From: Ophthalmolycus amberensis
Lineage: Eukaryota; Chordata; Actinopteri; Perciformes; Zoarcidae
DNA: 64,000 bases
Direction: 5' to 3'
Assembly: GCA_024529925.1 (NCBI GenBank)
Contig: JAFEUB010001538.1
Coordinates: 62,001 to 126,000 of the forward strand
In this document: piece by piece, positions 23,801 to 36,889 of the stretch
Layout of the letters: each line of letters starts with the position of its first letter
Numbering within the stretch: the first letter of the stretch is position 1
Made by a program: the position numbers and the translations under genes
The notes under the pieces: generated by a model
The model's input: the letters and a program-made list of their open reading frames with translations, nothing else
What the model was told of the DNA's origin: nothing
Database searches by the model: none

Positions 23801-24673
23801 GCCATGTACACACTACTGCGTTTTCCTTTTAAAATGCATTTATTTTGTTCCGTTTACACTGAGCGTCCACACTAGGCCGGAGTTTTAGAGCACTCAGCAG
23901 CTGTTTTATAATCCTATTACTGCCGACATGCGGAGGAAGAAGCTGTTATTGGAGCAATTAGCGAGCGGCGTGTCCAGCAGAGTTACCAGCCATACGGAGC
24001 AGATGTCTGAAGTCACGGTGTGAAGCTTTGAGGAGGACGAAGTCCACAAAACGGACGACTTTCCTTTTTTCTTATCAATGATAATTTTTTCTGCACAACT
24101 ATTGTGAAGTCCACACATAAACTTTAAATGAACAGAAGCATTCATTGCTCTCCAGTGCGACAGGGACTTCAGCCACATGTAGAGCTACGAGTGTAAGAAC
24201 AGACAACGAAACCGAGAGGAAACGAGTGAGAGACGTGTGCTCGCCACATTTATTGACCCATAATCTAGTAAACTTGTGTTCATTTTAAAGTACATTTGAT
24301 GTGTGTGTGAGAGAGAGATAGGGCAAAAGCTGCAGCCTTGTAACTCAGTTTGAAAAATAAAACTTTCCACGAAATATGTCTGAGTTTAGAAATGAAGATT
24401 TTAGAGGAAGATCTTGAGTATCAAGCACTACCTTTCATGATTAAAAACTACTATAATACTCTGTCCTATTTTCTGTATCTGAGAAACCAATCTACTTCCT
24501 GTTTACACCAGCACCCGCATGCCCATCGTACAATAATTGTTGCGTGATATTTGTTTTCAGGCTTGCTAGTATGGACGGAAATCATTTCGCAAACGATGCT
24601 GAAACGTCCGTGTGGACGGATATCGTTTTTTGCTTTAAAACCCTGGATTTAAACGTAGTAGTGTGGATGTAGC
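23801..24673. mobile_element. MITE-like element with imperfect terminal inverted repeats
   Basis: The left end GCCATGTACACACTACTGCG and the reverse complement of the right end, GCTACATCCACACTACTACG, share CACACTACT.CGTTT. The 5-bp repeat ctcag flanks both sides (23,796-23,800; 24,674-24,678). No transposase is seen. The ends resemble hAT-related fish MITEs, although an 8-bp duplication is not present. Confidence 0.6.
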
Positions 24674-27600
24674 CTCAGTCTCCTTTCACCTCTTTATCAT
24701 TGAAGAAAATGTTGAACTTGATCTAAAAATACTGCCTCCCACTATGTCTGGGCTCTCTGTACGGACTCCTGTAACGGACTCCTCGTAGGGTCGGAGAGCT
24801 CTGCAGCTTTAGAAAGCCACTGAGATGTTTTTACTTCTGTGACTGAAGGACAGAATGTCCTCAGGACACTCGGGACTAATTTATTTTATTTTAGGAATTA
24901 GAAGGAAAATCTAAATTCGGTGAAGTTATGTGAACTACGCTTCTGGAGAATTCGGCCTGGAACAAAAAATGAATGACCCGACCGTGTTCCTTAACAGGAA
25001 TAATCAGGGGTTTTCTGCATACATGTGTATCAAGAGAGTTTTTTGTGCAATCAATCAGTGCTAGAGTTCAGGTTAGTGCTGACTGTACACCTCTAAACAT
25101 CTGCACACACACTGCCCGATTAGAAAGTCTCAACAGATACACAAACACAGAGCAATATCATTTTCCTCCTGCCGGTCCGAACAATAGCGAATTCTGTGGT
25201 GCGACTTCAGTGGGCGCACGTCAATAGATGGTGCTCTGCCAGAGGGACCGCGGATGGACCATGATGAGATAATATTTTCCTGTCACATTACTCTGAAGGT
25301 TGTCTTTCATTCCAGGCCGTCCGGCATCGGGCACGTGAAAGAATCCCCGCACACCCCCCACCCCACTATCACTGTACCTCCCATGTGTTTCATTAACATT
25401 CGTATTGGAGGAGGAGACGAGTCGATGCGGGAAGCAAAGCAATTAGAGGTTGTTTGCACTGAGGACAAAACTTGCAGCTGAGCAAACACCCCAACACCCC
25501 CGCATGCACACACACACACACACACAGTCTCACATTCAATGCCCTGTGCCCTACACACGCATACTCAGGTCATGAACGGATGTAAACAGTATAGCAACTT
25601 ATATCTGTGATTCCACATTTTTTGAGAAATTGATTGACTGTCTTGGTTGGTTCGGTACAAATCAAATGATCTCTGCCGGCTCACACTGTAAGATAGCATG
25701 AATAGCAATGACTGTGATCTCAAAGCATGTTTGTTTGTTTACACTATTGGAGAAACATTTCTAGAAAATGTAAGAATGCAACATTTTCTGGCACATTTGC
25801 TATGGTTTCATGTACTGATGAAATCAGCCACATAAAATGAAAGGCTGGGGTGAAAGCCAGGAGGCTTTATGTAATGGAAACTGTCCTTCTGCAGATGCCC
25901 ACCTCTGACCTCCTAACTGCTCCAAACAATGCATTCTTCTATCTCAAATATGGTGTAGGCCTTGCAGTGTCGCATTGAGCGAACTTGTGTGTGTCTGTGT
26001 GTGTGTGTGTGTTCAAAGTCAGAAGTTCATCCACAACGTTAGCAGATTCAAATGCTTATTGTGTTAATGACCTGTGGATCGGCAGGCAGCCTGTAAGCCA
26101 TTAAACCAATCAGCCCTCATGTCGCAGAGCCCGTGCTGCACTCACGCTCCACTTACCGTAAAACTGTTCTAACTTCATTCTATGACTAAAGTAAACATTT
26201 GTTAATTTGACCTTAAAGCTGCACTTATCCATATTTTTATATTTAGAAAGAATTGAATGACTTTCTTTTATATGTGACAAATCTACGGAACAATGATCAC
26301 CCAGCTTTAAAGAGTGTTTTAGCGTCTTTCAGCTTGCTGTTTTGGTTGAGTCTCACGGCTCTCATCAATGATTTCCAGCAGCAGCAGGCAGCTGTTTTTA
26401 GAGAAGAGGCTTCAATAAACCTGTATGCTGCCTGTGTAGCAGCAAACAGCAGACAGACAAACATTGAAACCATTGAACGCAGCAGAGCACTTAGCAGCTA
26501 GCTCGATATTTTTGCAGATATTTTCCGTACGAGTTGGTTGAGACCAAAACGGAGCTAATAAGACAGTGAGGGTTAGGGTCTGAAATTCACTGGGTGGACA
26601 AAAACACAACTCCATATATATGCAAATGTTGCTACATGTGTGTGTAAGCAACACTTGTTCATCTGAACTTTAAACGGTGGTGTTTTGTTCGCCTTTAGCT
26701 AACAGAGAGAGAGAGAGACTGAGTACAATTTGACAGAAGAGAAGAAAATATTCCTTTGACAAATGAAAAGGCGCTATTGCTCAGTTCAATAAATCAATGT
26801 TTTGCTGCCTGACCTGGTGGTATGACGAGCAGCTTATGGTATAGCTGATGTTGACAAACCTAGATATTGCTGTATAACTGTGTTTTGTGTGAAAGCAACA
26901 TTCTTGCTAAAGAAGACTTCAGCAGGATGAATGGTCCATTTAACGTTTGAGTCATTTTGTTAAAGCACCCCCCCCCCCCCCCCCGTCTGACTGTCCCCTC
27001 TGTAACATTTAGATAATCTGTTGAAATCTGTTAAGATAATGACAGTTAGATAAACTGAATTTACAAGTCACATTCCTTTGACTTGTCGGCTGCGAGTCTA
27101 TCTGAGGCTGTGTTGTGTTGTGGCCCCGTGACTTCTCTAATGTGATTGGCTGGAGGTCTGCTCCGGTCATCATCCAAAACTATCCTAATCTTAGTGATGC
27201 AGGCTTTCATCAAAAGAATAAATTAAATAAAAACAGGGGAGTTTGTTAGTGCCACCTTCCCCTCAGATAGATTTGTGTTTTTTTTAAACTCAAACTGGTG
27301 CTCCACTGCTAATATTACACATTCAAAAAAAAGAGATGAAATAGCGGCGCGCACACATTTGTATCCTCAAATACAAGACACGATCCTGTCTAGAGAGAGA
27401 TCCGGCATACCGTATCAAACTTTTGTTCTGCCGCATTAATGTCTTGTGACTTTCCGTGTGTCCGTGTGTGTTTGGGGCAGGTCAGTTGTTTGGGTTAATC
27501 CTACCCTGGGGTCACACTCTCTTCCTCCGATAACCTCTCTGACTCCCAATTTTCTCTTGTTTTCTTTTGCCTTCCACTTATCTTTCCTCCTTTCTTCTCT

Positions 27601-28309
27601 TGTCCTCTGTCCTAAAGAAGCTCCTGTCTGTGCCTGCTTCTTTTTTTCTCCTCCTCTGTTGCTCCCTTCCTCTGCACATCCTCCCCCTCTTTTCCCATGC
27701 TTCAGATTAACTTGTCACAAAAAGATTTGAATAGGAATACTCCAAATAAAATATATATATACAAGAGCCACTGCTAAAAATGGTCACAAAACTGACATGG
27801 ATGATAATGATTATTACTGCTTCTACTGATATTTCTGCTACAACGGGCAGTAGTGGAATGTAAACACTCACTGAAGTGAACTTGTAGTAAAACACTGACA
27901 GGGAACATGTTACTGCTCAGTCAGCACTGTTACTTTTGATACCTTAAGTATCTAATGCTAATAATACCTTTACTTAACTCAGGACCGCAGGACTTTTACT
28001 TGAAATGGAGTATTTTCAAAGTAGTATTAGTACTTTTACCAAATGATCTGAATACTTCCACCACCACCGACAGGTGTGTATGGAGATATTCCTACAGTCG
28101 GGGTTTAGTGGTTCTATTCATTATATTCACACAAACTGTTGTGTTGTGGCCCCAACAAGCTGTTGTTTGCACTTACTCGGAGGAGAACTGATGAAGACTG
28201 ATGGGGTGTAAACGCTCTCCCAGGCCTCACCGCCCCTTTGCCTGCAGGTAGTCCCCTTTGTCTTTGCAGGGGTTGGAGGTTTAGCGAGAGGTTCAAAGAG
28301 TGTGTCTGT

Positions 28310-28342
<33 letters not shown>

Positions 28343-29399
28343 TGTGTGTGTGTGTGCACGTCATTGAGTATGTCTGCGCTTGTGCACGTCTAAAATCATC
28401 TCTGACATTCCAGGCATTTCTTTTTGTCTCCCACCTGCTGTCCTGAACACAAAAGGGGATCCAATCAGACCTTCAGAGGTTCTGTCCCACTCACACAATC
28501 GCCACTGAACCCTGACTGTGTGCAGAGCCGCCGCTAGAACGTGCTGCTGCCCCTCAGTGACGTAGCTGTAGATTACATGTTGGGGGAACAAACCTTGACA
28601 ATTGTTGTGGTACAAACAAACAGATACACTTTTATGAAAGTTACTCTGTGACTTTTTCTACCAAAGACAACTTAGATAAGTAGTAAAAATATATGATACT
28701 GAGTTATATTTTCCTATAATTTATAATTTCACACTGTCCACTAAACCATTGCTCACTTCTGTGTATTTTCCTAAATACAGTTATGAATTTAAAAAAACAC
28801 CCCATCTAAAATAAATGGCTTTACTCTGGTTTTGGCGGATGTTCTGGCTTAAATGGTCGTGTTATTGATGCACATCAGCGGCTTTATTGGCTGAATCAGA
28901 CTTAATGTGGATAATGACTCACCACTTCACATGATGACAGCGTTAGCTTTTAGCGGGCTGAACAGCCTCTCTCTTGGCTGGTCTTTACGATAAGAGCTTA
29001 TAAATGTACTCAGTCAACAACATTTGCTGACTGGACATAGCCTAGAAATATGAAATGAAAACACGTCGTAGGAGGAGCGGAAGAGAGAGAGAGGGGGGGG
29101 AGGAGGGGAGGGGGAGGTGCATGGGAAGAGCAGCTTTGCAACACAGGCCTCATTGACTGACTGCTGTCCTCGTGGCTGTACAGTGTGCATGTGTGTGTGG
29201 TTTACCGTCACCTGAGAACAGGTCCTCTCTGTTGACGTCCGCAGCCCGCCCACCCATGTTCCTGCCTTAGGGTTGGTGAAGAGGATGTGTCAATCAAACT
29301 TACTGGGGGCGAAATAGTGAAATGTCACACAACAGAAAAAAAAGGAGAAAAAAAAGCCCTTTTGAGTGGCACAGATGTTCTTGTGCTTGGTTGACAGAC

Positions 29400-31358
29400 C
29401 TGTGGGCCTGTGGGCCTCTGACTCCAGCTCCAATCAGCATGTCCGTCTTCCCAGATCCCTCCAAATCCTGCAAACAAAAACACAGTCTGGTGTTACACAG
29501 TGAACTGACATCCTTATTAACTACAATACATTTGGAAAAACAGCAGTGATATGTGTGCGTAGATCTAAATCGGCTCACCTCTACAAAGAATTTGGTTCCT
29601 GGAGGGCCAGGGGGTCCCGAGGGACCTGATGGACCTCTCTTCCCTTGTGGACCACTTGGCCCCGGTGGCCCTGGAGACCCTGCTGTACCTCCAGACCCAT
29701 ATTCACCCTGCAGAGATCAAAAGAAAAAGCTGCCTGGTTAACAGCGATTTGTCCCTCAAACATGTTTGTTTTGGTGATGAAATAGAAACGCACACGAGCA
29801 CATGGTGGGCAGCAGATTTATTTTGGCTTATTCTATGTTGAGTTGTATATTACCTTTGGTCCAGATGTCCTTTGGCTACCCTTAGGTTATTCAGAAGTTA
29901 TAAAGAAAGAAGTATCACAACAGGCAAACAAGGGGATGACTACGACTACGTCACTTTAATATCGTCCACTGAGCTCAAACCACCAGGGATCATACCTTCT
30001 CTCCCCCAGCTCCTGGTAGACCTGGATCCCCACCTCTTCCTGCTGGACCCTGGACACACAAACACAGACAGACACGAGTAGAGGCAGACAAATAGATGAG
30101 TCACCGAAAATATGCTGACACAGCAAAAATGTAATGCTTAGCTGTGCATTGACCCTTTAGCCATTCCAAAAGGTGAAAGCATGTCAGTCTACAGTCATGA
30201 ATCAGTTTCCTTAAGTGATAAGATCGTCCGTGCCAACATTTGTCTGAGTCACTATAAGATCGTCAACCTTGATACATAATGCTCGCACTGTAGTGTTGAA
30301 CGATTGTTAAATAGTTCCGAGTCACAGTCTCATAAGACCAACTCCAATGTCATGTACTCGTTTTATTTGAACAGATTAAAGTTAAGATTATCTCCTGTTC
30401 AGCTCCTGTAACATGACGCAGTGGAGTCAGCAAACGTAAAGGCACGCATGATGTTTCCGTCTGTTTTCTCACCACCTAACAGGAAAGTAGAAGTTATTCC
30501 TGTGACGAAGCAGCATCGGACCAAAGTACAACAATCTCTCCGTACATTTTGTTGTACAAAAATGACAACATAATGTACCAGAGGCCTCAGACGTTTTCAG
30601 TCAAACACTAAATTCAAAGGCACACTGACTTATTGACTGCTAAGGCATGGCTCATTAGATTACTGGCTACTAAAATGTATTCATACCCAACCACTGGAGT
30701 AGTAATGTTTGGATGACAATGCCTTCTACCGTTTGCTGTATTCTCTGAAATCTGGTTTGCCGTATGCCTGATTCCATGTGAACGCAGGATAAACGTTGTG
30801 ATTTGGGGTGACCCTACGACCTCTCTTCTGTATTCGACCATCAGTTTGGTAAAAAAGAGGGACACTAACAGCTTTATGTGCTGTGACAAAGTGACAAAGG
30901 GCTGTTCTCGGATTATTTTTTTTAATTAAGCAAAGTATCCGTAAAAAATTAAGTTTGAGTGATAAAATGTACTAACTCGGTTTTAGGTTTTGAGTGAAAT
31001 CTGAGCACATCAGTGTACCTTGAAAACTGAAAACAGCCAATATATATATAGCAATGTGCACAAAGAGAAAACTAAAAAACATCCTAAAAAAGGCAGATTC
31101 CTTCCTTTACCATGTCGTATGAAAAAAAAAGCAAAGTGGCAGCTCAAGCCGAGGTTACGCAGCAAAGTTTGAGTTCAGTTCTCTTCAGTTCATTCGCCAT
31201 GAAAAGTCGAGCTTAACGCTGAAATGTTTCATTTGGCAATGACAACGTTTGAACTGGAAGTAAGTGAACCAAAGCTTATTCTTGACAAAGCAGCTCATTC
31301 AGTGCGTAAGCATCAACAGTGGCTGCCAGGGGGATTATTAAGGGGCAAAGAAAGCAGT

Positions 31359-31410
<52 letters not shown>

Positions 31411-34400
31411 GAAAACCAGCTGTGGCAGCCAGCCAGAAAATAAGACAACATGGTTGGAGATAATGTACAGCCATTATCCTGAGTATTAGGAAGTGAGCTA
31501 GAGTTTTAGACACATTATAATACAGATTGTTGTCTCAGAGTGTTGCTTCCTCAATACTCAGGCGTTTGACTGTAACGCTGCCTTTTATTGTTTGCTGGAA
31601 AATATACCTCGCCTGAACCCCAAGCAGACCCAAAGTGAAGTCCAGAACCAGAGGCAAAGCTGATTTCGGGACTGAACCCGGAGCTGAAACCAGAGCCGAG
31701 GTCATAGGAGAGCCCCGAGCTCAAACCTGAACCACCGGGCCCAGAACCACTAAACCAATCCCCATCAAACATCTGAAATAGAGTGGAGAAGAGGAGGAGG
31801 AGATGGGAGGAGTGGAGCAGAGGGAGAAGAAGAAGAAGAATGAAGAATAAAGATTTGGTGGAGGAGAAGAAATGGAGGGTGAGAATACAGAAGGCGTGAC
31901 GGGAACAGAGGTAGAGGGAGAATGAAAGACGGACATGACACACACAAATATTGATCACTACAATATGATTTGAGAAGAAACAAACTGAAGGTGAATTTGA
32001 ATTGGAGGGGAAGGTGGAGAAGAAGACCGACGGACAATACACGATGAAAATACAGACAGGAATACAGCAACACCCCAAGTAAAAGGTAAAGGCAACGTGT
32101 TCACATATATATGATGTAAAAGATAGCAAATCTTAACATACAACATTGAGAGCACAGCTTTTCTTTATGCTTCAATGGCATTTCCTTGTCTTCAGTCTGT
32201 ATTTAAATTGTAATCATAACACCGCTCAGCTTCATCGCATGGAAGTCTCTGAGCTGGAGTCAATTCACTGTTTGTGGCACCTGATAGAAGCTCAGAACAG
32301 AGAGACTGAAGATATTTACAGCCAACACTGTGCTGACAATACCTCGGGGCCGTTGCAAAGCTAATTATTTGCAATGAAGACAGGCCCACCAGTCTGCAGG
32401 TCCTAAGTTTGTCTGTAACAAAATGAAGTGAAAGTTGAATGTTGTAGGTCTTTCATCCGGGTAATTTACCGGTATTCCAGGTTTGCCTGGGAGCCCGTCT
32501 CTGCCGGGGGCACCGGGTGGTCCAGCATGCCCTGGAGAGAGGCCTTCAGCTGTGTCAGATGATGACAGGGGTCCCGGGGGACCAGGAGGTCCCGGAGGCC
32601 CCGGTGGACCAGGGTGACCCTGGTGGAAATAGAATCTTGGATTATTTCCACTGTGCAAATCAAGCCGAACTCCGACTATCCCGTCGATCCTCTGCTGCCC
32701 TTTTTCTTACCCCGATGAGATCAGTTTCGCTGTCCAGGTCTTCAAACCCAGAACCCAGGGCATCCGCTCCGTACTGTAACATATAAACACATGCTGATGA
32801 TGCTACACACATTTTACTTCCACTCAGGTTGCACACGAGGCTTAACTCTCGTCTACATTTACTACATGTCGATTTCATCTTTGAAAAATGCAGGATGATA
32901 ACAGTGCATGTTATTTGATCACAAGTAAAACCATGAACGGTGACACTCACAGGTACACTGCGTGATCTGGGGGGTCCAGGAGTCCCAGGGAGGCCAGGAG
33001 GACCAGGCAGACCAACTCCTGTGTCTCCCTGTAGAGAGGGAATGCAAGAGTCGGTCTTTTACAGTGCATTTGGTGACATACAATTAAAGTGATTTTGAAT
33101 TAGGAGTCTACTTGTAATAAGTTATGCAACATGTGAGCTCTACCTTATCTCCTTTAGTTCCAGCTTCTCCATCTAGACCTGGGAATCCCTGAGATCCTCC
33201 CTGACCCTGGATGGAAAAACACATTTGAGTTATTGCATGTGATATGTAAAGCATAGCAAATAAGACAGAAGAAGAGATACATTACTTACTGGATCTCCTG
33301 TATCACCCTTGCTTCCCTGTGAAGAGAGAAAGAGAGAGGGGGGGGGGATTTAGGATCAGTACTGAATCTTAAGAACTACGCCTCTATCTTGTTTGCATAC
33401 ACACACACACACACACCCGCTGTCCGTCTCTCCCTGACAGTCCTGGGGATCCAGGGGTTCCCGGTGGTCCTTGTGTCCCTCTTGGACCAGGCTGAGCTTG
33501 CCCAGGTAGAGGGCTGGAACCTGGGCGACCGGGTGGGCCAGGTAGGCCTCTGGATCCGGGCTGTCCACGCTCTCCCTTTGATCCATGTCTGATATGACCC
33601 TGGACATTCAATTAAAATAAAATTTGCATGTGTAAAAGATCAAAGACTGTAATAAATAAATAAAAATGCTTTTGTGCAGCAAATATCTCATGAGGTTTTA
33701 AAACAGCATTGACAACAATGCAAGAAAGTTGAAAGATTGGTGAGAAAGTCCATATCTGAACTCACATCTCCTGACCTCTCCCCCGGCTCCTCCTCCTGGT
33801 GCGGCCCTGTGCACAGCATGTGACATCATCAACACGGGCCGTACTGTAACTAGCCACTTGTCAAGCATGACGCGGACATGTGTGCGCTGCAGCAGCAGCG
33901 AGCACAGACTGATGAATAAACGCTTTTGGTCACAATCATAGAGCCAAGCTGAAAAAGTGTATATGTTCTTCTTTACATTATATTTACTGTTTATCGACAC
34001 AATTTTTTCTTCTGCAACTGTTGCTGCCTTAACACATTTTCTCATCTGCTCCTATCAAACAGGACTAAGTATACACAGTATATAGTCCTACAGATTCACT
34101 GAACAAGTATGCTCTCTTTTCCAGGTTTGGCCTCACTCACACATGAACATTCATTTTCATACCATAGTACAGTTAGTAGCAGTGCATTGGAGCTGTAACG
34201 TGCCGTCCTCAAAAAGGGTTAAGAAGGAGGACAAAGTGCTACTCTTTCATCTCCCCAGTCCTGGGATCAAACGCCTGCTTCTCTCCGCTTTGACCCAGTT
34301 GAGGCGGCTAATGATAGCATTGGAAATTATTCTTTGCATTGATGTTGACCTCGAAGAACAAATTCTGACTCAAAAATATCAAATGCTCCAGAAACTGACA

Positions 34401-34903
34401 GTGTGTTTGTACATTCGTCATCAAGGTTATTGCTGACCTCTGATCAGCATTTCTTCATTGGCCTCTGTTGGGGTCTGGTGACCGGAGTACTCATCAAGCT
34501 CCACCTCCGGAGCCTCAGTTGGCGGAGCTCTTACTGGAACGCTGTCTTCCTCCTCAGGGAAACCAAGAAGACCAGTATACTCAAGAGCCCACCCACATCA
34601 AAAATGATTCTCCCCTGCAGCGTGCACACTCTCACAGTTAGACATTGTTGAACCACATTAGTCGAGGAGCACATTCAGTACAAGTGGAACTGAAATGAAC
34701 GATTAGTCGGCACTGCTTGCTGATGGAGGTCTGCGGACATCTAGCGAGACTGATGCATCTGGTAACAGTCATTCAGCTTCTGAAGGACTGTTTCCTTTGA
34801 AGCTTCAAAGGCAATGCTGATTATGGGATGTTTTGGGTCAGGCTGACTTCCTCGGCCGAGGGAGAAAAGTTGGTACCGGAACAAAGAAGAAACACACACA
34901 CAC

Positions 34904-34939
<36 letters not shown>

Positions 34940-36889
34940 GCACACACACACACACACACATTCACACAAATACGGAGGAGTGATGTTTTAGGGTCCTGAT
35001 GATAAGGAGTGGGGTAGTGCGTCACACACAGCAGACGCCACAACATGACACACACACACACACGCACACACACGCACACTCACACACACACACAAACAGA
35101 CTAAATGCAAATTTTCAATGATCAGCATATTTTGGCAACTGGCATTACTGCATTTTGCCTTTCCTGCAGCCTGTGGGTGCTTCGAGCATCTCAAGAAACC
35201 ACAACTTCTTCTTGCAGTTGTACCTGTAGTACATTGTTTTACACTCACGTAAGTCCCAAACATTCAAAAGATATGACGTACGTGGAAGGCATCTCGTATG
35301 TTTCCATTCGATGTAATGATGTAACTAACCAAAGGTACGTGTTCCCAGCACTTCATCCAGCCAGCTTACCTGTGCTGTGCCATGTTTTCTCTCATGTGTG
35401 TTCTTCATCATCTCCTCCTCTGTTTCTGTTTCTCTGTCATCCAGAGCATCATCTCCACTGGTGTATCCCGAGGCCTTTGACAAACATCACATTATGTGTC
35501 GGTTTATGAAAAACAAGCTTATAGCAACAAAAAAGAAGAAGATCTCAACCAATGATGATGCAGTCAAACACGTTTTGCCAGTTATACAAACAAAAGAATG
35601 AATGAAATAATGAGAGAAGGAAAGGACATTCAACTGAAAACATTACATTTTCAGAAAAACGTTATCATAATGCAGCTAAAGTTTAATTCCTAACCATTTT
35701 TCCTTGACCTCTATGGAAAACTTTATCGGGTTAAGGAAAATTGTGAAGGAGAGTCATGAGGAGTTAGGAAAAGACAACCGTGGTGTTTAGAGACTCCGTC
35801 GACACTTTCACTCAGCTACGTGAGTGTGATCATGATGGCGAAACTACAACGAAGGACTACACAAAGCGCAACTAAAACATGAGCCCATGAAATCTATCCT
35901 TCTGTTGCATGCAGGCTTTATAAAGAGCTTCACTGGTGGTGTGTGAAGGAGAGAAACCGGAGCTCCTTCCTTACTGCTGCTGTTACACTTAACAATCAAC
36001 ACTGCTTCAGTAGAAACGGACAATTCACCTGCGCAATATTCACCAAACTGTTTAAACTCTATAGTTCCTGCAATAATGTAGATTCAACCGTTATATTATA
36101 TTTTGCTTTTTAACAGTTTAATAATCTATCATGGGCCTAGCTTCTTTTTTTTTTTTTACTGATGCTTTTTGTTATTGACAATGTGCTATATTTACTGTTC
36201 ATTTTAATTCATATTCTTGTTTTTGTTTTTTATTTGTTACATGTTCAAAGTAAATAAATACAGATCAAATGAAATGGTTGTCACTGTCTATTCATATTCA
36301 TCAACATGAATCCCATTAGTTCATGACTGCGTGAGTATAATTGTGAAACCTGTGTAAGATAAGCATATTCTTTGTTTTCATGGACGGCCGAGCGGTGTCG
36401 TCACTTTAAATGTTGCCGCCGCAAGGAATTGTGGGGCGGCATTATCTTCTTTCCTTTGGTAAAGGAAGGTCCAGTGTTTCCTAGGCTAAGGGAGCTAAGA
36501 AAGGAAGCATTGAAGCACCTTTCCTTAGCACTTAGAGAATTCCAACAGCTCTCATCATGGTGACCACTTAAGATACTTCCGGGTCATGTCACTCAGGAAC
36601 CTTCCAAAACAAAAGGGACTTATCGACTGCGGCCTCGATTTCGGTTTTCTTGTTCAGTGAAGTCCTTTGACCACTAGAGGGTGCTGTTGAATAATGTGTC
36701 TGATATTTGTACAGAATGTTAACTATCACCAGAAGAAACTGCCGTTTTTAACCCACATAGTGAGCTCCTGCGTGTCAGCCACCTCTACCGTGTTTGTGTG
36801 TGTGTGCTCCTCACATAAGGATCATCGTCTTCACACTGCTCCTCAGCTGCTCTGGGATCATCTTTTATCACCAGCTGCTGAATGGATCC
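29400..36889 (-). CDS. col15a1: Multiplexin-type collagen, col15a1-like, internal part (15 exons)
   Basis: Exons from 5' to 3' on the minus strand: 36889-36815, 35474-35370, 34552-34438, 33806-33766, 33599-33417, 33316-33290, 33206-33144, 33028-32951, 32773-32711, 32619-32470, 31772-31608, 30049-29996, 29880-29854, 29707-29579 and 29467-29400. They join in one frame (447 codons plus two bases). The first encodes GSIQQLVIKDDPRAAEEQC, the end of a TSPN/laminin-G domain. Two acidic exons follow, then Gly-X-Y blocks, several in collagen-typical 27- or 54-base exons. Interruptions such as GSGFEDLDSETD and FFVEDLEGSG match the pattern of collagens XV and XVIII, basement-membrane proteoglycans. The IQQL...DPR...EE-C motif favours XV. 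The start of the third exon is ambiguous (34552, or about 34578). Signal peptide, most of TSPN, the remaining helix, trimerisation domain and endostatin-like domain are not visible. Family assignment is firmer than the paralogue. Confidence 0.72.
31361..31408. repeat. CA microsatellite
   Basis: An uninterrupted CA run of 24 units between collagen exons. Confidence 0.95.
34892..35095. repeat. Interrupted CA/CG microsatellite pair
   Basis: Two CA arrays with occasional CG units (34,892-34,960 and about 35,049-35,095) in a collagen intron. Confidence 0.9.

Larger units (their letters stand above)
18798..29399. other. Region with repeats, no gene recognised
   Basis: Apart from the LINE-like repeat, the MITE, a C-run (about 26,967-26,983), a GA/GT microsatellite (28,313-28,354) and an 18-bp palindrome (22,977-22,994), I see no supported exon on either strand. 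In particular, no Gly-X-Y exon continues the minus-strand collagen below 29,400, and no exon for the cytosolic N-terminus of slc12a7 is visible. Confidence 0.5.

Noticed and set aside
28190..28359. Minus-strand frame with GLPAGKGAVRPG, considered as a further collagen exon
   Set aside because: No Gly-X-Y periodicity is maintained, the phase does not fit the exon ending at 29,400, and it abuts a GA/GT microsatellite.
31551..32129. 192-codon minus-strand frame
   Set aside because: Only the part at 31,772-31,608 is a spliced collagen exon; the rest is pyrimidine-rich intron read through by chance.
36668..36690. CCACTAGAGGGTGCTGTT, similar to a CTCF core motif
   Set aside because: CACTAGAGGGC-like blocks recur in fish repeats (also near 45,692) and a single match is not evidence of an insulator.
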